Part shown: piece by piece, positions 1 through 7,767 of the stretch
Layout of the letters: every line of letters begins with the position of its first letter
How positions within the stretch are numbered: position 1 is the stretch's first letter
NCBI GenBank assembly: GCA_018398765.1
Contig: JAHBMJ010002235.1
Location: forward strand, 1-17,055
DNA from: Chromera velia
Lineage: Eukaryota > Sar > Chromeraceae
Reading direction: 5' to 3'
Length of the DNA stretch: 17,055 bases
Position numbers and translations under genes: made by a program
The notes under the pieces: model-generated
What the model saw: only the letters and a program-made list of their open reading frames with translations
What the model was told of the DNA's origin: nothing
The model's database searches: none

Positions 1-31
1 CCCCCCCCCCCCTCCCTCCCCCTCACTGCAG

Positions 32-898
32 ATGGCCAAGGTTCCCGTGGTGGCTGCTGCGATCTACAGAAGATCCTTCAACAAGGGACCGATGATCCCG
101 CCCTCCAACGACCCCAACCTTGACTGGGTGAGCGGCGGGGTGGCTGTCTCTGTTTGTTTAAACGGCCGTAGGGGCTGTAGGTGGCTGCATTCACTTCTCC
201 GCAGGCGTGTCTTTGAGGTGCATTTTTTGCGTCAAACCAGAGTAAGAAAGAACGAGGAAATGAAGTGAAGTGAACTGCCTGCGAGTCCCATTTTGGACCA
301 GGCTGCCTGTCGGTGTGTGCGTCTGAATTTGTGCTTCCTTCTCTCCTCCGCTTCCCGTGAGGGCTTTGCAGTCCGCGAATTTCTGCCACATGCTGGGAAT
401 CCAGGACTTCGATTTCGTGGAACTGATGAGACTGTACCTCTTCCTCCATGCCGACCATGAGGGAGGGAATGTGTCCGCGCACGCCACACATCTGGTCAGT
501 CAGGGTGCCTCTCTCTCAGCAGCCAGCCACGTGGTGTTCTCCTTCTTCTTCCTCTTCTTCTTCTTTTTCTTCTTCTTTTTCTCTGTTTCAGTCACGGGGG
601 GGGACTGTCAGGGGGAATTCAGGGAGTTGCTGCACGATCGAATACCTTCCCTGAATCGTTCTGTGTGATATGCGTGCAAGACTGAGGTAGGATGAAGAGG
701 GAGAGGGAGACGAGTCTCGGGCGCCTATGCATCTTTCCGTCTCTGTCTATCCGGTCGTTTTTTGTGTCTGCTCTGCCCTCTTTCTCTCTGTCTGTCTCCC
801 CATCGGCTTGCCTCTCTGTCAGGCTCTCTGTATCGGTTTTGAATCTCCGTCTGTATAACTGAACGCATGACGGCATGTCTCTGTGGCGCGCGTGCTCA

Positions 899-933
<35 letters not shown>

Positions 934-1104
934 GTCGGCAGTGCCCTCTCGGATCCTTACTTGTCGATGGCCGCTGGTCTGGCGGGACTGGCTGGTCCTC
1001 TGCACGGGCTGGCCAACCAGGAGTGCCTCAAGTGGATCCTCGACACCCACAAGGAACTCAACGGTGGGTCGTGTTGTGCGTGCGTGGGTGTTTCAGTGCA
1101 GGAA

Positions 1105-1143
<39 letters not shown>

Positions 1144-2789
1144 GCGTGTGTAGAGCGGACGCTTGACACTGACAGTGAAGTGTACGGGAGGTGGGGGTGG
1201 AGGTCTTTTCACGACCCCCCCTAAGTGTCGCTGACTTTGTCTGTTTTTTTTTGTCCTCAGCGGTTTCGTCAGGTGAATGTCTGTGAGGAACTGCATGGGA
1301 CACGGGGATGCACGCTGAGACATCCCCCCCCCACTCCACCCCCCCCGGCCCCCAACACACGCAGGCGCACACAATACTTAGGGAGAGAGTTGCCTACTCG
1401 CGGGCGGTTGTTTCTCTCTCTCTCTCCTTGCTGTGTCTCTCTAACTTTTCCCCTTCCTTTCCTTCTTTCAGGCGAAGAGCCCACACCCGAGAAGGTGGCG
1501 GCGATTGCGAAGGTGAGTGAGTGAGAGAGTGGGTGAGTCTTGTCGGAAGGAACCTTTGGACTGTCAGTGAGTGAGAGTGAACGAGTGAGGGAGAAAGTCG
1601 ATGAATCAGTAAATGAGTTACAGTTTGAGGAAAGAGATGAGCGAACAAAGCAGAAAAGAAGAATGAAGATCGACTTCATGACTCCGAAAGAATTTATCTG
1701 TACGACTCTTTCCCTTTCTACACACACATCAGAAGCGAAAGCAATTTAGGGTTTTGACTCTCTCAAGTGGCTGCATACACGTCACGACAGTCATGACGTG
1801 GGAATGCTTCTTCGTGCTTGCATGATTGCTCGTGCACTGAATTGACATGCAGGCAACGCTGGCGAGTGGACGTGTTGTGCCGGGCTTCGGTCACGCCGTG
1901 CTCCGAGTGACGGACCCCAGGTACACAGCCCAAAGAGACTTTGCGTTGAAGAAGCTGCCCGACTACCCGCTGTTTAAGCTCGTGGACGCGTGCTTCAAGG
2001 GAATCCCGCCCGTTCTGGAGGCAACCGGAAAGGTCAAGAACCCCTGGCCCAATGTCGACGCCCACTCGGGGATTTTGCTCCACAAGTCTGTCTGTCTGTC
2101 TGTCAGGCAGTCCGTTGTATGGTTTCCGTTGCTGCTCTGCGTTTGCTGCGGGTTTTGTGGATGAGTTTTGGGAGTGCTGAATTTAACAGGAGGGAGTGAT
2201 GCTCCATATGTGAGTCAGTCTGATAGCACAAGGGGCTTGTTTCCTTTCACACATATCGATTCTTTTCCCTTTTCATTTATTCTTCTTTGTCCGTCGACGC
2301 AGGCCCTCCGTTTCCGAACATTCCGCTCGTTGGTGCATTTGATGAACATACATGCATACATACACATGCATACTTATGCAGGTACAATTTTAAGGAGGCC
2401 GATTTCTACACAGTGCTTTTCGGTGTCTCTCGTGCGACTGGAGTGATGTCCCAGCTCGGTCAGTCAGTCAGTCAGTCAGTGAGTGAGTGAGTGAGTGAGC
2501 GAGTGAGACCAAAGTACTGTCCCGCAGCTTCATCCAGTCTTCGCTAACAACCTGCGCCTGTTCTCACCCATGTTCTTCAATTCAAGAGGATTGTTGACTT
2601 CTTTCTTTGTGGCCTAGCTTGTCATGCTTTCCTTTTCTTTTGCGTTGACTGCATGCATGCATGAATGAATGGATGCATGGATTCATGGATGCAGTGTGGT
2701 CCCGAGTCCTTGGGTTCCCCATCGAGAGGCCGAAGTCTCTGACGTTGGATTCCATTTCTGCCGTCTCCAAACACGTGGACCTGCCTTAA
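32..2789 (+). CDS. Citrate synthase, mitochondrial type (3' seven exons, 5' end outside window)
   Basis: Condenses oxaloacetate with acetyl-CoA to citrate, the entry step of the TCA cycle, normally in the mitochondrial matrix. I place exons at 32-127, 372-494, 934-1063, 1472-1512, 1853-2085, 2382-2458 and 2695-2789. They total 795 nt, stay in one frame across all phases and end in TAA. The product has the family motifs [20 protein letters not shown] and [11 protein letters not shown], which carry the equivalents of the catalytic His274, His320 and Asp375 of pig enzyme. DPRY, FGVSR and ERPKS supply the substrate-binding arginines. The exon at 32 follows a C-rich tract and an AG, so its ATG is an internal Met and the N-terminal third (with any targeting peptide) lies upstream. 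The C-terminus ends shortly after the ERPKS segment, close to the usual family end. Exon edges come from conservation plus GT-AG sites, not transcripts. Confidence 0.93.
128..371 (+). other. Citrate synthase intron A
   Basis: Starts GTGAGC and ends TTTGCAG. It joins codon-phase-0 exons between the NLDW and SANF segments of the protein. No other feature seen inside. Confidence 0.88.
495..933 (+). other. Citrate synthase intron B with polypyrimidine and TG repeats
   Basis: Donor GTCAGT, acceptor TGTGCAG. It contains a CTT/TTC-rich tract at about 541-583 and a TG dinucleotide run at 902-930 that leads directly into the acceptor. The flanking exons join [10 protein letters not shown] in phase 0, as expected for the family. 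Confidence 0.9.
1064..1471 (+). other. Citrate synthase intron C with TC microsatellite
   Basis: Donor GTGGGT, acceptor CTTTCAG, phase 1. It holds a TC run at about 1105-1142 and C-rich tracts near 1322-1350. A possible 12-nt microexon at 1261-1272 lies inside and is discussed separately. The exon after this intron is only 41 nt long. Confidence 0.8.
1513..1852 (+). other. Citrate synthase intron D
   Basis: Begins GTGAGTGAGTGAGAGAG, so the donor hexamer is reiterated, and ends ACATGCAG. Phase 0. It separates the EKVAAIAK and ATLASGRV segments. Confidence 0.88.
2086..2381 (+). other. Citrate synthase intron E
   Basis: Begins inside a GTCT tandem repeat (2086-2105) and ends in an ATGCATAC-type repeat leading to TTATGCAG. 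Phase 2. It splits the Lys codon between the VDAHSG helix and the [15 protein letters not shown] segment. Confidence 0.88.
2459..2694 (+). other. Citrate synthase intron F
   Basis: Begins with tandem GTCA then GTGA repeats (about 2459-2508) and ends in an ATGC/ATGA-rich repeat up to GGATGCAG. Phase 1. It splits the Val codon of the QLVWSRVLG segment. Confidence 0.9.
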
Positions 2790-4430
2790 GTATCTATCCA
2801 TCTGTATCTGTCTCGGAGGGGGGGAGGCAAAAAGAAGAGGAGGGAATGGTCATGCAAGAAGGGAGGGAAGAGAATTGGGTTCAGAGATAGAGAGAGGGGA
2901 ATAATGATGAGAGAGAGAAGAGAGGAAATACAGTAACGATGCGGGCAAGAATAGAGCATACAAGTACGCGTGTGCGTGAATGTATTTAAGGTTGTGCTCA
3001 ATTGTCGCATACACAAGAGAGGAATACTGTTGCGCGCGTGAATCTAGACACAAATTCATTGTTCCCCTTCAACTTTCCTTGTCCTGGTTGCCTTCCAAAG
3101 TAAGCATGTTCTCTCCCCTCAGCCTGAGTACGCCTTCTCTCTTTTCCTTGGGCATTGATTCTGTGTTCACATCCGGGCCATGCTACAGTTTCTTGTAAGT
3201 TTGACATTCCTGTGAACAGAAACAGAAGAATAAGAAAGATGGAAAAGGAAAACAAGAGATGTACTTGAATCTTAATATCTTGCTCGAATGAATATCTGGC
3301 GAGGAGAACGAATATCATCTGAAAGAAATATCGCGGGTGGGTACACAAAGAAAGAAAGAGACAGAAGAATCGAGGGGGGCATGCAGGGAGAGAAAGAAAG
3401 GGGAGCAAAGTGCTGCCTCTTCAATCCCTCTAGCTGGATCTCTTTTGTTGCATGCTTGTGCCCAAACTGAGTCTAACAGAAGTCTCTCAAGAGGGACGAG
3501 ATGCTTGCACGTTCTTCAAGTTTTTGCCGTGTGAAGGTGCATGAAACCATCGATTGAGGAGGAAAGAAAGTTTCAGAGTGTGTGTGAGAGTATCTCGCGA
3601 ACCACTCAATGCTCTTGTCATGCAAGTAAGTGTGTGCAATTCTTGTTTGTTGATCATTTAAATCATGTACGTCTTCCTCCTAGCTTCCTGCAAAGCAGCC
3701 TTCCTGCCTGTCAATCCTTCGTCTGTCAATCAGAACTAAGCGGGGATGTCCAGTAGGCTGTCTTTCTGCCTGACTGAACTGGTGTCTGGGTGCATGTATG
3801 AATGAGAGAAGAAAGGTTAAGGAGGTCAGCAGATGAGAACTTGGCTGACTTGTAAAAACAAAAAAACACGCAGAAATGACTGACGTCAGGTCAAGCAACG
3901 TCCATGCGATTCCGTTCCCGCAACGACAGAAGAAGCGACAGCCAGAGCGACAAGTAGGTAAAAAGAGAGACACAAACTGAAAGAGAAAAAACAAACAAAC
4001 AGCGCTTCCACTCTTCTCTTCGAATCTTGAGTCGCTGCAAAGCCCTGAAGGTCTTGGAAGGGGAGGAAGTAAAGAAGAGAGAGGGGTGGATAGGCAGACA
4101 GACTCTTTGGTCGTCTGCCTTCCTTCCCGAGACGCAGCGAAAAGTTTCGAGGCATAATTTATGGAAAGCAAATAAATCAATGTGTAAGTCTGTGCATGAA
4201 AAAAGGGAAGAGAGGGGGGAGGAAGAGAGACTGCCATTGGTGCAAAACAGACTTGTGGTCGATTTCAGTGAACGAATCAGCCCATGAGTCCATTTTGGAG
4301 CATGCATGTAGAGAAGCAGATTCTCAAAAGAGTCCCATGCACAGTGTGTGTTTTGGCCCACCGTGTCCACGCACATACAGCCCTGCATGTATGCCCCTTT
4401 CCTCTCCATATCAACGTGTTACATGATTGA
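2790..4430. other. Downstream flank of citrate synthase, no gene recognised
   Basis: This holds the presumed citrate synthase 3' UTR and intergenic DNA. It is strand-biased in composition, with GA-rich runs near 2815-2940 and 3340-3410. Open frames here are short, overlap on both strands and show no recognisable motif or codon bias, so I call none. Confidence 0.6.
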
Positions 4431-5120
4431 GGAAGAGCTCGAGGCACTAATTATTACACTACCTCCAAGCGGCAAGTACATGCGCAAAACTCAGTCACTG
4501 TGATTCACTGTGCTGGCTGGATTCGAAAGCCAGCGCCTTGCATCAATGTTCAACGCCGAAGCAGCCGAACTGGTGCTTCAATTAAACATGCGGCATGTAC
4601 AGTCGGTACAACCTAAACAACGTGTCAACGACTGTCCATGCATCATACAGTTCATACATGTTCATACCTAAATGCATGCCTAGCTAGACACCTAGATGCA
4701 TGCATGCATTAGCGTGCATACACTTCATCAATCGATTTATCCATAATATGATGATGATAAAACAAAGTGCCAAACTTTTTGGTAAACTTTATACTATAAT
4801 TTTGGTTCTGCTTTACTTGATCGTATGCATGGGATTCATTGGTAATTCAGATTCAAATTTGTAAGATAAATTACGTACTAGATTACGTACGTATTAAACT
4901 TGCAGAAGCCTACTGCTAGTAGAGGGATCGATCCTTGAATCAATCCGATCGAAACCGACTCGGCGCCGAGTCGGCGGAAAAAGAAAAGTTTTAAATGGAA
5001 TATATATTTCTAAATATAATTTTTAAGGTCTGGAACTAGGTCTTGACTCTGCAGGGACTCTATACTATACTGGACTCTTTAATCTACAAATCATGCAGCA
5101 TATATAGGGTTCTAGCCTGA
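4430..5120. other. Start of AT-rich intergenic region, no gene seen
   Basis: Composition shifts to visibly AT-rich here. It contains ATGCATGC-type runs near 4669-4708 and a perfect 20-bp palindrome at 4955-4974, and no coding signal was seen. Confidence 0.55.
4955..4974. repeat. Perfect 20-bp palindrome CCGACTCGGCGCCGAGTCGG
   Basis: Each half is the exact reverse complement of the other with no spacer. It is a GC-rich island within AT-rich DNA. It could form a cruciform or be a dimeric protein site; nothing in the flanks decides between these. Confidence 0.85.
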
Positions 5121-5122
5121 CA

Positions 5123-5171
5123 TAGGGATAGCTATCGTATCATATCGGTATCGAATCGGTATCGTATCGGG
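5123..5171 (+). repeat. TATCG-rich tract, left copy of an inverted pair
   Basis: Positions 5123-5141 (TAGGGATAGCTATCGTATC) are the exact reverse complement of 13771-13789. The sequence then continues as degenerate TATCGG units. A third tract in the same orientation lies near 6187-6212. The 9-mer GCCTGACAT occurs beside both copies in direct orientation (5115-5123 and 13790-13798). Confidence 0.75.
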
Positions 5172-5225
5172 ATGCATGAAAAAACCCTCAATCATCAGTA
5201 TCATATACACTGTCCTGGGGAGTCT

Positions 5226-5302
5226 GTCCACATAAGAGTAACCCTCAAAGAATAGTAATGAGGCGGCCGTGAGGCCACCGAGTTACAGTTTTTTAGTAAC
5301 TG
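5226..5302 (+). repeat. Left arm of imperfect inverted repeat around the orphan ORF
   Basis: GTCCACATAAGAGTAAC (5226-5242) matches the reverse complement of 6167-6183 at 15 of 17 positions. Further in, a TTACAG-T-run-GTAAC segment (about 5283-5300) resembles the reverse complement of about 6119-6142. The arms are diverged and unequally spaced. Confidence 0.5.
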
Positions 5303-5368
5303 AAGGTTTAAAATGGTAAATTATGGAAAAACAGTAACATAACCCACTGATAATAGTCTGATATACGA

Positions 5369-5879
5369 TTATTTAATTACGAATATTACTAGTAATAGTC
5401 TACTAGCAACAATACGGGAGTTTGTCTGAACATTGGTAATGAACGGGTTTTTTTGACAAGCTCCACCACACTTGTTCACAATGTGGAATATTACGTCATG
5501 CTTTTTGTAGTCAACCAAGTAAGGAACCTCTCCACGATCGAGAAATACAATGTTCACAAAAATATAGAATGGGCCTTCCCAACGAATCTGTATTCATGGA
5601 AACTTTCTTTTTTAATGGACCATACTTTTTAACAAAGTCTTTCAGCATCATACAGCCAAAATTATTAAACGTAATCCTATTTTCATTCCAATCAGCTCGG
5701 AAGGTCCAAGTTTTGACTTCTTCAGGGATCATGAGAGCAAGCCTTACGGCCTTTTGCTCTGCCGTCTCCGTCTCTGCTATTTTCTTTATATAATGGGAAA
5801 GCTCTTTTAGAAACTTATCTGGCTGTGAACAAACAGTTTTGAGCACTGTCAATACCGAGAGTGCCTCCCACTCGATCAT
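5369..5879 (-). pseudogene. Orphan ORF of unknown function, frameshifted
   Basis: I do not recognise this protein. An ATG at 5879, with an in-frame stop 15 nt upstream, opens a frame that looks coding for about 107 codons. It starts MIEWEALSVL, has a charged helical segment with PDKFLKELSHYIKK, and later includes EEVKTWTFRADWNENRI. At a run of five A on the plus strand (5558-5562) the coding-like frame moves: the first frame runs on to a stop at 5511 while the next frame carries FLDRGEVPYLVDYKKHDVIF down to a stop at 5369. One extra base in that homopolymer explains the switch, either as a genuine lesion or as a sequencing error. It lies between imperfect inverted repeats (5226-5302 and 6119-6183) in AT-rich DNA, so a transposon-borne gene is possible. 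There is no homology evidence. Confidence 0.45.
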
Positions 5880-6062
5880 CGACCAACAGTTTTACTGAAG
5901 TGTGAAGGCTTATCATATGGACTACTTCATTAATGTTTATTCCCTCTTAGCATGGGTATGCAGTTTCAAATATGACTTGTGCATTATGCAAGCATGAAGA
6001 TGCACTGAAAAACCGTGTGAGATTTTTATGCCAAGGTCCTTTATTAGCCCTCCAACACCCAA

Positions 6063-6125
6063 ATTACGGTTTTTCTATACTAAAAAATTAGCGCCGAAGG
6101 CGCCAAGTTACGGAAAAACCGTAAT
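6063..6125. repeat. Nested hairpin: ATTACGGTTTTT / AAAAACCGTAAT with inner GCGCC-GAA-GGCGC
   Basis: The outer 12-bp arms (6063-6074 and 6114-6125) are perfect reverse complements. The inner arms (6091-6095 and 6099-6103) form a 5-bp GC stem with a GAA loop. It sits beside the right inverted-repeat arm of the orphan ORF region. Confidence 0.8.
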
Positions 6126-6183
6126 AAAAAAAGCTGTAATCCATAAACCTTTCACAGACCCCTATCGTAACCCTTATGTGGAC
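6119..6183 (-). repeat. Right arm of imperfect inverted repeat around the orphan ORF
   Basis: 6167-6183 is the reverse complement of 5226-5242 with two mismatches. 6119-6142 resembles the reverse complement of the T-run segment near 5281-5302. This suggests decayed terminal repeats of an element of about 1 kb. Confidence 0.45.
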
Positions 6184-6186
6184 GGT

Positions 6187-6212
6187 GTAGTATCGTATCG
6201 GTATCGTATTGG
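6187..6212 (+). repeat. TATCG-rich tract, third copy
   Basis: Degenerate TATCGTATCGG units in the same orientation as the 5123-5171 tract. It is short, and may be a minisatellite fragment or an element end. Confidence 0.55.
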
Positions 6213-6351
6213 AATTTAAGGTTCCAAAAAAAGGGGGTATCGTCGATAATTTCGATACTGACATAACATTTTTAGCGTACAAGGCTAAAACCTAGTGCAA
6301 ACAGTATCATTCATCAAACTAAAAACTTTTTATAAAAATCTTATGTTTTTA

Positions 6352-6452
6352 AAGAGTTAACTTTACTTAGAAAATGGGCTCCGAAACGTTCAGAAGGCCA
6401 AACTATAAGGGGGGCTTCACCCCCCTAACCCCCCCCTTAAAAAGAGTTAACA
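6352..6452. repeat. G6/C6 hairpin flanked by AAAGAGTTAAC direct repeats
   Basis: Six G (6409-6414), a CTTCA loop and six C (6420-6425) form a perfect hairpin, followed by TAA and a run of eight C. An 11-bp direct repeat, AAAGAGTTAAC, lies on both sides (about 6352 and 6442). It is a compact GC cluster in AT-rich sequence. Confidence 0.6.
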
Positions 6453-6910
6453 CATCATGAGATTAAGAATGACTTCATCAACACGTCGTTCCTGGAAACA
6501 TCATACCAGACATAAACTGTTAAACTCGATTTTATTCTGATGTCTGTGCCAAAATCACCCAAATACAAGTGAATGCATACAAAATTTATAATAAAACGCA
6601 GACATCCACATGCTATTCTGCACTCACGAAGGAACCATATAGATTTATAGCACAAAGAAGAAAGAAAAAATAAGCTACGCAGCAAGCAGCTTAGGTTAAA
6701 CTCTTTTGAGCGACGTGGTGGTTGATACTCAGCAAGTGGAGTGAAGAGAAAATTGAGGTTGAAGGTCTGATACTATGTAGCGGTCTGTATGCTTATCTGT
6801 ATGTGTGTGCATCTCCATAAAAATCAACCAATACAAAAAACGGCCAGCTAAGATTTCAAAGCTACAACAATTTGGCAGAATACATTCATAGTGAGACACT
6901 CCTTAGCTTT

Positions 6911-7043
6911 TTAGACTTTAGGGAAGCCCTCTCCTTCCTCTGCGGAGTGGGCACAAGTGACAAACTCACCAGTCATTCCAGGAAGGGCAAATCCAGTTCC
7001 GAAAAAATGAAAACAGCACTGCTTACGGTATTCGGAGTTCCTT
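6911..7043 (-). other. Possible terminal exon, unassigned
   Basis: On the minus strand a TTATGCAG acceptor-like site precedes an open frame of about 43 codons. The frame includes FGTGFALPGMTGEFV and ends in TAA at 6911-6913. The TGCAG acceptor matches the style of the window's confident introns. No upstream exon was found and no family recognised, so chance is quite possible. Confidence 0.2.
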
Positions 7044-7149
7044 CTGCATAAATGAAAGCATAAAAGAGACTAAGACAAACACGTTGGACTACAAAAGTTC
7101 CCACAGGGAAACAGATAGATAGTCCTGGTGTGTGTTTTGTGATTCACAG

Positions 7150-7253
7150 GGTGTGCATGAAGACCGAACCGTTGCTGGAAGCTAGGTCAACGTCGAAAAA
7201 CGAGCAGCGAGTCGCCAAGTGGCAAGCTTTGATAAAAGATGAGGTTGTCAGAG
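7150..7253 (+). other. Possible internal exon, unassigned
   Basis: It is bounded by TTCACAG on the left and GTATGT on the right, 104 nt, with one open frame containing CMKTEPLLEARSTSKNEQR. It ends 50 bp before the retrotransposon insertion. No partner exon was found on either side; it may be a remnant of a gene broken by the insertion or a chance frame. Confidence 0.2.
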
Positions 7254-7298
7254 GTATGTTCAGTGGTTAAACATCATGTATGATTATATGCATAATCA

Positions 7299-7303
7299 CA
7301 GTG
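7299..7303. repeat. Target-site duplication CAGTG (left)
   Basis: The five bases directly outside the left LTR are identical to 13525-13529 outside the right LTR. A 5-bp duplication is typical of Ty3/gypsy integrases. Confidence 0.9.
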
Positions 7304-7561
7304 TGGTCTAGTTTAAGCTCTCTAGAACTTAGAAATCAACTCACACACACAAGTTCTATATACAGAGAATCTGTCAGACATACAAGAGCCTTCTCTATCG
7401 ATCAGGAAAGACTTGGTCCTTCTAACAGGCTTAATCAATCCGTATTGCAAAGGCTGAGATACAGACGTGCATGCCTTTGTATTACAGTATGTATTTAATG
7501 CTATTAATTCTCTGTATTACTCTAAGGACCAAATCGAGCCTAGGTCCAAAGGTCCGTAATA
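7304..7561 (-). repeat. 3' LTR (258 bp)
   Basis: It aligns without gaps to 13267-13524. On the plus strand it starts TGGTCTAG. At the other edge the expected terminal TG (element sense) reads TA, a substitution relative to the partner LTR. It lies directly downstream of pol in element orientation. No long clean polypurine tract is visible next to it; the adjacent element-sense sequence, GCAGGGTGTGGT, is only weakly purine-rich. Confidence 0.95.
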
Positions 7562-7767
7562 ACCACACCCTGCACAAGATTGTGTGTCCCGCACAATTTA
7601 TTTCTTCACTTCTCTCAATGATTCTGGTCTGCACCGGCACTCCCAGCAGCCAAAGAAACCAAGCAACGAGCTGCAGATCGCTGCCGACATACGTGAAAAG
7701 ATCGGGTGGGAAGGGGGTGAAAAAAAAGAAAGAAAATGTTCGAATGTATGAACGAAGGATCGGACAG

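Noticed and set aside
32-34. ATG at 32 as the start of citrate synthase
   Set aside because: It follows a C-rich tract and CTGCAG, and the encoded residues align to the middle of the family, so it is an internal Met at an exon start.
2302-2347. Possible extra exon after GACGCAG in intron E
   Set aside because: Joining 2085 directly to 2382 restores the conserved [18 protein letters not shown] sequence; an added exon would break it.
3680-4409. Overlapping minus-strand ORFs of up to 185 codons
   Set aside because: They arise from pyrimidine-biased sequence, overlap each other in different frames, and have no recognisable motif or splice support.
4518-4545. tRNA-like T-arm with TTCGAAA loop
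   Set aside because: The stem has a mismatch and no acceptor, D or anticodon arms can be built upstream.
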